From: Verrucomicrobiota bacterium
GTDB lineage: Bacteria > Verrucomicrobiota > Verrucomicrobiia > Limisphaerales > UBA9464
Direction of reading: 5' to 3'
NCBI GenBank assembly: GCA_947471985.1
Contig: CANIZL010000042.1
Span: forward strand, 1-52,728
Length of the DNA: 52,728 nucleotides
A program made the translations under genes and the position numbers. Under the pieces are notes generated by a model. It saw only the letters and a program-made list of their open reading frames with translations, made no database searches and was not told where the DNA came from. This document shows positions 1 to 8,274 of this stretch, piece after piece; the first letter of the stretch is position 1; each line of letters starts with the position of its first letter.

Positions 1-71
1 CATGGAGCTTCCGCTTTTCATATCTATTTTTTTGGCCGCTTTCATCGCTCGGCCCGGCGCGCTGAGAGTGG

Positions 72-437
72 GTGGTTGTGCCGTCCCTTAGCCTTCAACA
101 ATCTGCGCCAAAATTACTTGCGCGCAAATTTAATCATAACAAAGTAGAACTAGACTTCGCCAAGGATTGTGATAAACGTTTTGTGACAATGCTCCCAAAC
201 CTTAAGGCGAGCGAAGCCAGCGCGGAGTTTCGCAATAGAGTGAACCCACGTTCGGTGGCGGAAGTCGTCGTCGTTTGTGATCTGGCGTATTGCCTTCATT
301 GGGCAATCCGGCAATCCGAACTCAGGCGGGAACGGTTGCCGGGGAATTTGAAGCCTTACGTTGTGTTAGAGCGCCGTCGAGCCTTGGAATGGCTCTTGAG
401 CCAGGAGGCTTGGGACGAAGTTCCGTTGCACACGTAA
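72..437 (+). CDS. DUF4272-like protein, C-terminal fragment (121 aa)
   Basis: The last ~75 residues resemble the C-terminus of DUF4272 proteins: a 'DLAYCLHWAIRQ' segment, then 'VVLERRRALEWLL' and a terminal 'WDEVPLHT'. The family's function is unknown. Full-length members are clearly longer, and nothing upstream in this frame continues the family, because an in-frame TGA sits at 63-65. The GTG start at 72 is simply the first available. The gene is more AT-rich and uses less GC-biased codons than its neighbours. It is either an N-terminally truncated remnant or a short divergent member. The family assignment comes from remembered motifs and is moderate at best. Confidence 0.45.
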   Translation: MVVPSLSLQQSAPKLLARKFNHNKVELDFAKDCDKRFVTMLPNLKASEASAEFRNRVNPRSVAEVVVVCDLAYCLHWAIRQSELRRERLPGNLKPYVVLERRRALEWLLSQEAWDEVPLHT

Positions 438-641
438 TGACACCGACGGCCTATCGTACCGAAGAATCTCTCGGTGCGTTGAGCGGATCATGCGTCATGT
501 CGAGGCGGTGCTACTGATTCGGGGAACATTTCGGTTTCTGGTCCTTGGGCGCGCCGCGGGTGCAGGGGCTGAGGTGTGAATGCCGGGTGGGCGAGGTTGT
601 ATCCCTTTTGACTCGGTCCGGAGGGTTCGGAGATTGCGGGC

Positions 642-3600
642 ATGTCCTCTTCGTTGCCGTTCGGGCGGTTTTTTGCGCCGACCTGGGTCGGTTGGAGTTT
701 GCTGGTGGCCGGGGCGCGGGCGGAAAGCCCGTTGCCTCAGGTCTCCCGCCTCCAAAGCAGTCCGGTGTTGCAGCATCTCGTGCCCAATTCCGTCGGGGCC
801 GCCGCGGCGGTCGGTCCGGCGGAGACCCTTCGCCAGATGTATGTGCCACAGGGTTTTCGCGTCGATTTGGTGGCGGCGGAGCCGGAGGTGGAACAGCCCG
901 TGGCCTTCGCGTTCGATGAACGGGGGCGTCTGTGGATCGCCGAGGCATTCAGTTATCCCAGCAAACGGCCCGAGGGGCAGGGGATGGATCGGTTGATCAT
1001 CCTGGAGGATCGCGATGGCGATGGGCGCTTCGAGACCCGCACGGTGTTCGCGGAGGGTTTGAATTTGGTGAGCGGGTTTGATCTGGGGTTCGGCGGCGTG
1101 TGGGTCGGCGCGGCGCCGCAGTTGTTGTTCCTTCCGGATCGCAATCACGATGATCGGCCTGATGGTCCGCCGGAGGTTTTGCTGGATGGGTTCGGGTATC
1201 AGGACACACACGAGTGTCTGAACAGTTTTCTCTGGGGTCCGGATGGCTGGTTGTACGGGATCCAGGGGGTGTTCAATTACGCCAAGATCGGTCGACCGGG
1301 TGCCGCCGATTCCGCCCGCACGGAGCTGCGGGCCGGGGTGTGGCGTTATCATCCGGTGCGGCATGAGTTCGAAGTCTTCGCGCACGGCGGCAGCAATCCG
1401 TGGGGGCTGGATTTCGATGACCGGGGCGAGTTGTTCATGACGCATTGCCGCAGTTACTGGGGACGCGGGGGCACCACCCACGTCCTGCAAAACGGTCACT
1501 TTTGGAATCAGGCGAACGCGAATTACGCGCCGTTCATCCTGGCCGAACCGCCCCGAGAATTCCCGGAGTTCCGCAATTATCTGCTCGCTTCCGCCCGGTA
1601 CGATCACGGCGCGGGTGGGGCGGGAGTCGCGGGGAGCGATGCCATCTACGGGGGGCATTCCCACGTGGGCACGATGATTTATCTGGGGGACAACTGGCCC
1701 GCGGAATATCGGGGCCACCTGTTCACCCACAATCTGCATGGGCATCAGATCAACCAGCAGATCAACCTGCCGGAGGCGTCCGGGTACAACACGGTGCACG
1801 CCGGTCGGGATCAGTTGTTCTGCAGTGATCCCAAATACGTGGCCATCGATCTCCAATACGGGCCGGACGGGGCCGTCTACATCATCGACTGGTACGATCA
1901 GCAGCACTGTCACAATCCGAATGCGGAGCGGTGGGAACGTTCGAACGGCCGGGTGTATCGCATGCAGTGGCAGGCCGATTGGAAGCCGGTGAAGGTGGAT
2001 CTGGGGCGGCTGTCGGACGCGGAATTGGCGACGTTGCAGCGGCATCGGAATCACTGGTACTCGCGAACGGCCCGGCGGCTTCTGCAGGAGCGGGCGCAGG
2101 CGGGGGCGGGGGTGCCCTCACCGGCCACCGCGGCGGCGTTGCGGACGACGGCGTTGCAGGACCCGGATGTCACGGTCCGCCTGCGCGCGTTGTGGAGCCT
2201 GCACGCCCTCGGGGGCGTCACTCCTGACGTGCTGCGGCAGGTCCTGCGGGATCGCGATGAACACGTGCGCGGCTGGGGCGTGCAACTGGCGGCGGAGACG
2301 GGGACGCCGGCTCCCGCCGTGTTGCGCGAATTTGTGCGGCTGGCGGCCCAGGATCCTTCGCCGGTGGTTCGCCGTTATCTGGCTTCCGCCCTGCCGCGGG
2401 TACCGGCGGCGACGGCCTGGCAATTGGTCGCCGCCCTCGCCCGGAAGGGGGAGGATCGGGACGATCGCAATCTGCCGCTGCTGCTCTGGCAGGGACTCGC
2501 CCAGCGTCTGCAAAAGGGCGCGGGAACCGCGGAGTGGAATCGGGCGTTCGGGGTGGCGGAGGCGACCCGGATTCCCCGGCTGGCGGATTGGATCTACTGG
2601 TTTTCCGGGACGATGGACGGCGACGGATTGAATCGCGTCGTCGGACTGCTGGGCCAGGCGGATGATGCGCGTCGTCGTCGTCTGCTCGCGGGGGCGAATC
2701 TGGCGGTGCAGGGCCGGGCCAAGGTGCCCATGCCGGCGAATTGGAAGAAGGTTGCACCGACGCTTTTGGCCAGCGTCGACCCGGAAATCGTCCGCGCGGC
2801 GGAGCGATTGGGCGCGGTTTTGGGGGATGAATCGATGCTGCCGAAACTGCGCTCCACCCTGCGGGATCGCACGGCGGCGGCGGATGCCCGCTCGCACGCC
2901 TTTGAAGTGCTGGCGCGGGCGCAGGATTCGCAGGCCCTGCCCGCGTTCATTCAATTGCTGACCGAACCGGCCTACGCGGCGCGGACCATTCCCCTGCTTT
3001 CGCGCTTTGATACCCCCGACGTTTCCGCCGCATTGGTACAGAATTTCGGCGCGCTTGCTCCGGTGGAACAGGGCGCGGTTTTGAACACGCTCACCACGCG
3101 CGGTTCGTTTGCCGTGGCACTGCTGGATGCCGTGGCCCGGGGAGCACTGCCGCGGGATCGCCTGAATGCATTGCACGTTCGGCAGCTGACGCAGTTGAAG
3201 AATCCGGACGTCGATCGTCGCGTGGCGACCGTGTTGGGACGGATCACGACCAGTCCGGCGGAACAGGCCCGTCAGATTGCGACACTGCTGAAGAGCTTCG
3301 ACGAAGCCCCGTTGTGGGCCTTCGATGCCCGTGCGGGCCGGGAGCACTTCGTCAAACTCTGCGCGCAGTGCCACGTGCATGGTCGGGACGGCACCCGGCT
3401 GGGACCCGAACTGACCGGTGCGGGTCGCAACGGCAGCCGGTATTTCGTGGAGAACATCATCGATCCGAACCTGGTGATCGGGACGGATTTTCAGATGACC
3501 ACGATTGAGACGCGCCAGGGCGAGGTGCACGCGGGTCTGGTGGTGGCGGAGACAGCGGGATCGGTGACCTTGCGCACGCCGACGGAGCAACGGACGATTC

Positions 3601-3719
3601 CGAAATCCGAGATCGCGAAGCGCGAACTCAGTGATAAATCGCTGATGCCCGAAGGTCTGCTGAATGCGCTGAACGAACGGGAGCAGATCGAGCTGCTGAA
3701 ATTCCTGACCACGAACTGA
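642..3719 (+). CDS. PVC-type heme-binding CxxCH protein (membrane-bound dehydrogenase-like, secreted)
   Basis: This is a 1025-residue exported protein of the kind abundant in Planctomycetes and Verrucomicrobia. A short signal peptide ends near 'VAGARA'. Residues ~65-440 form a beta-propeller related to sugar/PQQ-type dehydrogenases, with motifs such as 'FDERGRLWIAE', 'DTHECLNSFLWGPDGWLYG' and 'YIIDWYDQQHCHNPN'. Residues ~450-880 are helical and HEAT-like. The C-terminus is a cytochrome c domain with the heme motif C907-A-Q-C910-H911, and a Met is likely the second axial ligand. By family knowledge it acts in the periplasm, oxidising carbohydrate-type substrates or passing electrons on; the substrate is not deducible here. 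No partner dehydrogenase gene adjoins it. The ATG at 642 is supported by the signal peptide; no Shine-Dalgarno is visible. Confidence 0.9.
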   Translation: MSSSLPFGRFFAPTWVGWSLLVAGARAESPLPQVSRLQSSPVLQHLVPNSVGAAAAVGPAETLRQMYVPQGFRVDLVAAEPEVEQPVAFAFDERGRLWIAEAFSYPSKRPEGQGMDRLIILEDRDGDGRFETRTVFAEGLNLVSGFDLGFGGVWVGAAPQLLFLPDRNHDDRPDGPPEVLLDGFGYQDTHECLNSFLWGPDGWLYGIQGVFNYAKIGRPGAADSARTELRAGVWRYHPVRHEFEVFAHGGSNPWGLDFDDRGELFMTHCRSYWGRGGTTHVLQNGHFWNQANANYAPFILAEPPREFPEFRNYLLASARYDHGAGGAGVAGSDAIYGGHSHVGTMIYLGDNWPAEYRGHLFTHNLHGHQINQQINLPEASGYNTVHAGRDQLFCSDPKYVAIDLQYGPDGAVYIIDWYDQQHCHNPNAERWERSNGRVYRMQWQADWKPVKVDLGRLSDAELATLQRHRNHWYSRTARRLLQERAQAGAGVPSPATAAALRTTALQDPDVTVRLRALWSLHALGGVTPDVLRQVLRDRDEHVRGWGVQLAAETGTPAPAVLREFVRLAAQDPSPVVRRYLASALPRVPAATAWQLVAALARKGEDRDDRNLPLLLWQGLAQRLQKGAGTAEWNRAFGVAEATRIPRLADWIYWFSGTMDGDGLNRVVGLLGQADDARRRRLLAGANLAVQGRAKVPMPANWKKVAPTLLASVDPEIVRAAERLGAVLGDESMLPKLRSTLRDRTAAADARSHAFEVLARAQDSQALPAFIQLLTEPAYAARTIPLLSRFDTPDVSAALVQNFGALAPVEQGAVLNTLTTRGSFAVALLDAVARGALPRDRLNALHVRQLTQLKNPDVDRRVATVLGRITTSPAEQARQIATLLKSFDEAPLWAFDARAGREHFVKLCAQCHVHGRDGTRLGPELTGAGRNGSRYFVENIIDPNLVIGTDFQMTTIETRQGEVHAGLVVAETAGSVTLRTPTEQRTIPKSEIAKRELSDKSLMPEGLLNALNEREQIELLKFLTTN

Positions 3720-3723
3720 AGTG

Positions 3724-3748
3724 CGGCCGGTGCGGGTAGCACCGGCCG
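3724..3748. terminator. Perfect 10-bp hairpin between convergent genes
   Basis: CGGCCGGTGC (3724-3733), loop GGGTA, and GCACCGGCCG (3739-3748) form a perfect stem right after the cytochrome stop codon and before the stop of the convergent EamA gene. There is no T-run on either side, so it is a terminator-like hairpin rather than a canonical intrinsic terminator. Confidence 0.5.
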
Positions 3749-3761
3749 AACGCGCGGCGGA

Positions 3762-4181
3762 TTACTTGAAAGCCATCAGCAGGGTGCCGGCGGCGATGAG
3801 CCCGGCGCCGGCGTATTCCCGGGCGGTGAGTTTTTCGCCGAGGAACATCGCGGCCAGCGCGAGGACCAGCACCACGCTCAGTTTGTCGACGGGGGCCACC
3901 TGGGACGCCTTGCCCAATTGCAGGGCGCGAAAGTAGCAGATCCAGGAAGCGCCGGTGGCGAGCCCCGACAGCGTGAGGAAGATCCACGTGCGGCGCGACA
4001 GCGAACCCAGCGGTGATTCGCTCAGCCCGGGAATTGCCAGCAGCCACGTAAAGCCGAGCACCACGGTCGTGCGCACAGCCGTGGCGACGCCGGAATTCAC
4101 TCCGGTCACGCCCAGCTTGGCCAGCACGGCGGTAACGGCGGCGAAAACGGCGGAGAAGAGAGCCCAGGGCAGCCAGTTCAT
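3762..4181 (-). CDS. Half-size EamA/DMT-superfamily transporter (COG2510-like)
   Basis: This 139-residue integral membrane protein has about five hydrophobic segments and the EamA pattern: an N-terminal 'ALFSAVFAAVTAVLAKLGV', a central 'GLATGASWICYFRALQLG', and a C-terminal 'APVDKLSVVLVLALAAMFLGE'. EamA proteins are drug/metabolite carriers, and single-domain 5-TM members are thought to dimerise. The ATG at 4181 (M-N-W-L-P-W) puts the start directly before the first membrane segment; a longer reading to 4217 would add a polar, unlikely leader. It lies downstream of prmA on the same strand, 70 bases after its stop, and may be the last gene of that operon. The substrate is unknown. Confidence 0.8.
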   Translation of the reverse strand: MNWLPWALFSAVFAAVTAVLAKLGVTGVNSGVATAVRTTVVLGFTWLLAIPGLSESPLGSLSRRTWIFLTLSGLATGASWICYFRALQLGKASQVAPVDKLSVVLVLALAAMFLGEKLTAREYAGAGLIAAGTLLMAFK

Positions 4182-4251
4182 GAACCCAGCATGCCCCGGA
4201 TCGGATCTGCCCGCCAAGAGGATTGGCCGGGCCGGATGAACGAACCGCGCT

Positions 4252-5145
4252 TTAACGACTGAAACGACCGGAGCGCCACTCCTTGCGGGTGCGCGCGGCC
4301 ACGAGCTTCAAACCCGCGGCTTCATAGGCGGCCTGCACGGCGGGGAATTGCGTCGCCAGAATGCCGGCGAGGATGATTTGGCCCGTGGGAGCCAGCCGCG
4401 CGAGCAATCGGTCCCGTTCGGAAATCAGCAGGTCGTAGATCAGGTTCGCACAAATGACGTCGTGCTTTTCGGCGCTGCGCCGGGGTAGTTTGGTGACGTC
4501 GGCGAGGACGGGGCGCACGAGGGTTTCGACGCCGTTCAGGACCGCGTTTTCTCCGGTGATGCGCACGCAATCGGGATCGAAATCAAACGCCTGAACCGGA
4601 TGATAGCCGAGTTTCGCGGCCGCGATGGCGAGGATGCCGCTGCCGGTGCCGGCGTCCAACATGGACTGGGCGGTTCCCGCGCGACGACAGGCCACGAGTT
4701 GTTCGAGGCAGAAATGCGTGGTGGCGTGCTGGCCTGTGCCAAAGCTCATGCCGGGATCCAGCACCACGACCTGCTGTCCCACCCGCGGCTTGCGCGTGGA
4801 CCAGGTGGGCTTCACCAGCAACGTGCGGCCGAGGTCGATGGGTTTGAAATGCCGCTTCCAGGATTCGCTCCAATCCTGCGCTCGCACCCGGCGGACCTGC
4901 ACCCGGGCGGGCGACGGGTCGACGCCATCCGCGCGCAATTGGGCGAGCGCGGCGCGGAGTTGGCGTTTCACTCCGGTCACGGCGGGATCCGTCAGGGAGG
5001 CGTAAACGCTGACGGTGATGGCCCCGGTGCGGACGTCGTGGTAGGTGCTGGGGGATTGATTGAGTTCGCGCTCCAGCAACTCCGTCACGGCCTCTTCGGC
5101 CAGGGCGTTGGTGTGCAGGGCCACTTGTCGGAGGACGGCTTTCAT
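4252..5145 (-). CDS. prmA: Ribosomal protein L11 methyltransferase
   Basis: PrmA trimethylates lysines and the N-terminus of ribosomal protein L11 using S-adenosylmethionine in the cytoplasm. The N-terminal ~110 residues form the L11-recognition domain. The SAM fold follows, with the diagnostic 'DPGMSFGTGQHATTH' segment, glycine-rich motif I 'LDAGTGSGILAIAAAKLG' and 'CANLIYDLL' in place of the usual N-PP-type motif IV. The ATG at 5145 overlaps the stop of the upstream phosphatase gene as ATGA, which points to translational coupling; an in-frame ATG at 5157 is also possible. The resulting 297 aa is normal for the family. Confidence 0.92.
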   Translation of the reverse strand: MKAVLRQVALHTNALAEEAVTELLERELNQSPSTYHDVRTGAITVSVYASLTDPAVTGVKRQLRAALAQLRADGVDPSPARVQVRRVRAQDWSESWKRHFKPIDLGRTLLVKPTWSTRKPRVGQQVVVLDPGMSFGTGQHATTHFCLEQLVACRRAGTAQSMLDAGTGSGILAIAAAKLGYHPVQAFDFDPDCVRITGENAVLNGVETLVRPVLADVTKLPRRSAEKHDVICANLIYDLLISERDRLLARLAPTGQIILAGILATQFPAVQAAYEAAGLKLVAARTRKEWRSGRFSR

Positions 5146-5771
5146 AGATCGCGCCACGGGGTGAAGTTCAGCAGTTGCACTTCGTTGCGGCCGCGGCCGG
5201 ATTGCACCTCGCCGACAGTGACCCAGGTGCAGCTGGCGTAGTCCACTTCGAACGATTCGAACCGGGTCAGCGGCAAATTGAGCAGCACGGACAGCAGTCC
5301 GCGGATGACGCCGCCGTGGCAGAACACGGCCACCCGACGACCCCGTTGCTCGGCGAGGATGCGATCCAGACAGCCGCGGAGTCGACCGGTGAAAACCTCG
5401 GCGTCCTCGCCTTCGGGGAAGCCGGCGGTGAACTGGTGCAACCAGTCAAAGGCGCTCACGCTGAAATGCTCCTGCACCTCGTGCCAGCTCAGTCCGGTCC
5501 AGGTACCAAAATCCACTTCGCGCAGATCGGGCAGGGTGACGCCGGGGCAATCGCATCGGGCGCGCCACGGGGCGGCGGTGAGCTGCACCCGCTGCATCGG
5601 GCTGAAGTAGGCGGCGTCGATTTCGCGGCGGCTGAGCCATTCCGCCAGACGTTCCGCCTGATCGTGGCCGGTGGGACTGAGGCCCATATCGATCCGGCTG
5701 CCGCCGAACTTGCGATGGTAGCGTTCCTCGACCTCCGCGTGCCGGCACAGAAAAAGTTGGGTACCACTCAC
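5142..5771 (-). CDS. Histidine phosphatase family protein (CobC/GpmB-like)
   Basis: This is a 209-residue phosphoglycerate-mutase-fold phosphatase. The catalytic N-terminal motif reads L-C-R-H-A-E (usually RHGE), with His11 as the expected phospho-acceptor. The second conserved His lies in 'AVFCHGGVIRGLL', and the 'REVDFGTWTGLSWHEVQ' stretch contains the conserved acidic residue. Family members hydrolyse small phosphate esters such as alpha-ribazole phosphate, phosphoglycerate or sugar phosphates; the substrate cannot be chosen, since no cobalamin genes are nearby. It starts with GTG in a 4-base GTGA overlap with rph, and its stop overlaps the prmA start, so the three are co-translated. Confidence 0.85.
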   Translation of the reverse strand: MSGTQLFLCRHAEVEERYHRKFGGSRIDMGLSPTGHDQAERLAEWLSRREIDAAYFSPMQRVQLTAAPWRARCDCPGVTLPDLREVDFGTWTGLSWHEVQEHFSVSAFDWLHQFTAGFPEGEDAEVFTGRLRGCLDRILAEQRGRRVAVFCHGGVIRGLLSVLLNLPLTRFESFEVDYASCTWVTVGEVQSGRGRNEVQLLNFTPWRDL

Positions 5772-6496
5772 GCGAGGGCCTCCTGTTGGCGCCGCAGCAG
5801 TTCGGTGATGCCGGACCGGCCCAGGCGGAGCATTTCCTCCAGCTGCGTGCCGCTGAACGTGGCTTCCTCGCCGCTGGCCTGAAGTTCAATAAATTCACCT
5901 GCACCGTTCATCACGAGATTCATATCCACCGAAGCGGCGGCATCTTCTTCGTAATTCAAATCCAGCACCGGTCGGCCGCCCACGACCCCGAGACTGACGG
6001 CGGCGATGGGTTGGACCGGACTGGTGGTGATCTTGCCAGTGGCCTGAAGCTTCTTCATGGCCAACGCCAGCGCGACGTACGCACCGGTGATCGAGGCCGT
6101 CCGCGTTCCGCCGTCCGCCTGCAACACATCGCAATCCACCCACAAGGTGCGCGGACCGAGCGCCTCCAAGTCGAGAACGGCGCGCAGCGAACGCCCGATG
6201 AGCCGCTGGATTTCCACGGATCGACCGTCCTGCTTGAGTTTGCTGATGTCGCGGGCTTTGCGATCCAACGTGGAATAGGGCAGCATCGAGTATTCCGCGG
6301 TGATCCAGCCGCCGGGTACTTTTTTCACCTGCATCCATTTGGGCACGCTTTCCTCGACGGTGACGGCGCAGATGACGCGGGTGTTGCCCCACTCGATGAG
6401 CGTGGAGCCGGTGGCATGCGGCGCGATGCCGTGCTGAAAGCGGAGGGGCCGTAACGCATCGGCCGCGCGTCCATCCGGACGCAAGAGAGCAGTCAT
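5768..6496 (-). CDS. rph: Ribonuclease PH
   Basis: RNase PH is a phosphate-dependent 3'-5' exoribonuclease that trims tRNA precursors and works as a hexamer. The 242-residue product is full length, with canonical segments: 'MTALLRPDGRAADALRPLRF', 'GNTRVICAVTVEE', 'GWITAEYSMLPYST', 'EIQRLIGRSLRAVLDL', 'VDCDVLQADGGTRTASI' and 'DLNYEEDAAASVDMN'. The phosphate-site Arg falls in the 'GGTRTAS' stretch. The ATG at 6496 begins 9 bases after the upstream methyltransferase stop. No frameshift of the E. coli K-12 rph kind is seen. Confidence 0.96.
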   Translation of the reverse strand: MTALLRPDGRAADALRPLRFQHGIAPHATGSTLIEWGNTRVICAVTVEESVPKWMQVKKVPGGWITAEYSMLPYSTLDRKARDISKLKQDGRSVEIQRLIGRSLRAVLDLEALGPRTLWVDCDVLQADGGTRTASITGAYVALALAMKKLQATGKITTSPVQPIAAVSLGVVGGRPVLDLNYEEDAAASVDMNLVMNGAGEFIELQASGEEATFSGTQLEEMLRLGRSGITELLRRQQEALA

Positions 6497-6505
6497 GCCC
6501 GCAGA

Positions 6506-7285
6506 TTAGGAACTGCGCGGCCCGGGGCCAGAAACTCCCGGGGCCGGCTTTCGGGCCACCACCCCGACGCCCACGTAGATGGCCGCCGGATGCCGGGCGT
6601 CCACCACACCGTCCGCGGCGAAGGCTGCGGCCAGGGCATTCAGCACCGGTACACCCGTCCAGAAATGGAGCCGACGGATCACGGCGAAAAGTGCTTTCCA
6701 GAACGGCTGGCCCGGCGCCCGCAGTCCGCCAATCAGGTAATGCCAGATCTGCAGGGATCCGCGCGGACCGGTCGTCAACTTGGTGCTCCGCTCGATCATA
6801 AAGCCCGCTGCTTGTGTGGCATTTTCGAGACCCACCGCCGTCCAACGATGGAAATCGTACGGACATCCGTGCTCTTCAAACATCCCGTGCGTGGTGAGCA
6901 GGAGACGTCCACCCGGCCGCAGAATTCGCCAGCATTCCCGCAGATAAGCCGCGGGATCGGGGACGTGTTCCAGGACCTGGGTCGACAGGATGGCGTCGTA
7001 GTGATCCGCGGGCTCTTCGGTCAGACCATTGGGCAGCAGTCGGCAGTCGACATTGGGCCCCGGGGTGATGTCGGCGCGGACGTACCGGGTGATGCCCCGG
7101 AACAGCGACCGATACGGCCCGCCGCCACTCCCGTAATCAAACAACGAACCCTGCACCTCCGCGGCGAAGGGGCGGACCATCCCGAGGATGTCCTGCAGGA
7201 TCAGGCAATGTTCATCGCGCCAACGGGGCTGCAGCCGGCTGGCCACATAGGCTTCGTTGTGCAGCGTCTCGCTGAGCGTGGGCAC
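6506..7285 (-). CDS. Class I SAM-dependent methyltransferase
   Basis: The 259-residue product has a Methyltransf_11/25-type fold. Motif I is 'GSLFDYGSGGGPYRSLF', the acidic strand ends in 'RADITPG', and post-motif segments are 'DAILSTQVLEHVPDP' and 'RILRPGGRLLLTTHG'. A GTG start at 7285 (P-T-L-S-E-T-L) lies 14 bases after the preceding methyltransferase gene and gives a compact protein. A longer reading to 7609 would run over that gene as a Pro/Arg-rich antisense-like extension and was discarded. Its place after another methyltransferase and a flippase suggests glycan or lipid-linked sugar modification. The substrate is unknown. Confidence 0.8.
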   Translation of the reverse strand: MPTLSETLHNEAYVASRLQPRWRDEHCLILQDILGMVRPFAAEVQGSLFDYGSGGGPYRSLFRGITRYVRADITPGPNVDCRLLPNGLTEEPADHYDAILSTQVLEHVPDPAAYLRECWRILRPGGRLLLTTHGMFEEHGCPYDFHRWTAVGLENATQAAGFMIERSTKLTTGPRGSLQIWHYLIGGLRAPGQPFWKALFAVIRRLHFWTGVPVLNALAAAFAADGVVDARHPAAIYVGVGVVARKPAPGVSGPGPRSS

Positions 7286-7299
7286 GGGTGGTGGTGGGG

Positions 7300-8265
7300 T
7301 CAGGAGGGTTTGCGGTAGAGGGCGTGGAGGCTGATGCCTTTCTGTACCCAGTGACGGAGGAACAGCGCCCGATACAGGAAGGTGAGCACCTGCGGCCCGA
7401 AGCTGCCGGGCTGGCTCTTGCGCCGGCCCAGCACGAATTCGAGTTCCCGCTGGAGCTTCAGATAGAAACGCAGCGCGCTGCCCCGGAGCAGATCGCCCTC
7501 GACGGAGACGGTTTCGAGTCCGTGGAGTTCGCCCAGTCGGCGCAGGTCCTGGGCGCGCCAGCGGGTGAGGTGATGCGGTGGCCATTGGTGGGGCTCGAGG
7601 GAGCACCAACCGTGGACGCCGGCGTCGTTGGGCACGGCGAGGGCCAGGTACCCGCCCGGTGCCACCAGGGCGGCGGCTTCCTGGAAGAAGGCTTTGGGAT
7701 CCGGAACGTGCTCCATGACTTCAAACGCGGTGACCAGCGCGAAGCTTCGTCCGGGGCGCCCGGCCGCATAGGCTTCCGCGGTGCAGCACTGCACAGCGTG
7801 GCCCCGGGCGCAGCAATCCGCCGCGGCATCGGGGTTCAGATCCAGACCGTGGGTGGTCAATCCCTCGGTGCGGGCGGCGTCGAGAAAATATCCGGCGCCG
7901 CATCCCAGATCCATGATCTCACGGATTTTTTCGCGGCGGGCGACGGCCAACGTGCGGGCGAATGCCGGGCAGGTTTGCGGATAATACTCGCGGTATTGCC
8001 GCTGGAGATCCGCGTAAAACGCGCCGTTCCCGGGGAGGGAAGGATGGAAAAAGCGGAAGCCGCACGCCCGGCACTGCTGGAGTTCCAGCGCGGAAATGCC
8101 GTCGAAGACCGCCGTGGCGGCCGCGCTGAACTTCACGCCGAGATGGAACCAGATCAGTTCCAGTTCCCGCGGGGTCAGCCGGTCCTTCACCTGGACGTCC
8201 GTGCCCCCGCAGAGAAAGCAGCGGGGTCCGATGACGGGAGCGGAGGCAGAAGCAGTGACGGACAT
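7300..8265 (-). CDS. Class I SAM-dependent methyltransferase with N-terminal Cys4 motif
   Basis: This 321-residue methyltransferase starts with a probable zinc-binding unit: C-F-L-C near residue 17 and C-R-A-C near residue 65. The Rossmann core follows, with motif I 'IMDLGCGAGYFLDAAR', 'HGLDLNP' and 'VTAFEVMEHVPDPKAFF'. Such Cys4-methyltransferases are common in polysaccharide and secondary-metabolite loci. It begins 9 bases after the flippase stop and ends 14 bases before the next methyltransferase start, so the three form one unit. It probably methylates a glycan component; no acceptor can be named. Confidence 0.85.
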   Translation of the reverse strand: MSVTASASAPVIGPRCFLCGGTDVQVKDRLTPRELELIWFHLGVKFSAAATAVFDGISALELQQCRACGFRFFHPSLPGNGAFYADLQRQYREYYPQTCPAFARTLAVARREKIREIMDLGCGAGYFLDAARTEGLTTHGLDLNPDAAADCCARGHAVQCCTAEAYAAGRPGRSFALVTAFEVMEHVPDPKAFFQEAAALVAPGGYLALAVPNDAGVHGWCSLEPHQWPPHHLTRWRAQDLRRLGELHGLETVSVEGDLLRGSALRFYLKLQRELEFVLGRRKSQPGSFGPQVLTFLYRALFLRHWVQKGISLHALYRKPS

Positions 8266-8274
8266 GCGATATCG

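Noticed and set aside
495-2054. 519-codon open frame on the minus strand opposite the PVC cytochrome gene
   Set aside because: The Pro/Arg/His-rich product has no domain signatures. It is a typical antisense shadow of a GC-rich gene whose plus-strand product is clearly recognisable.
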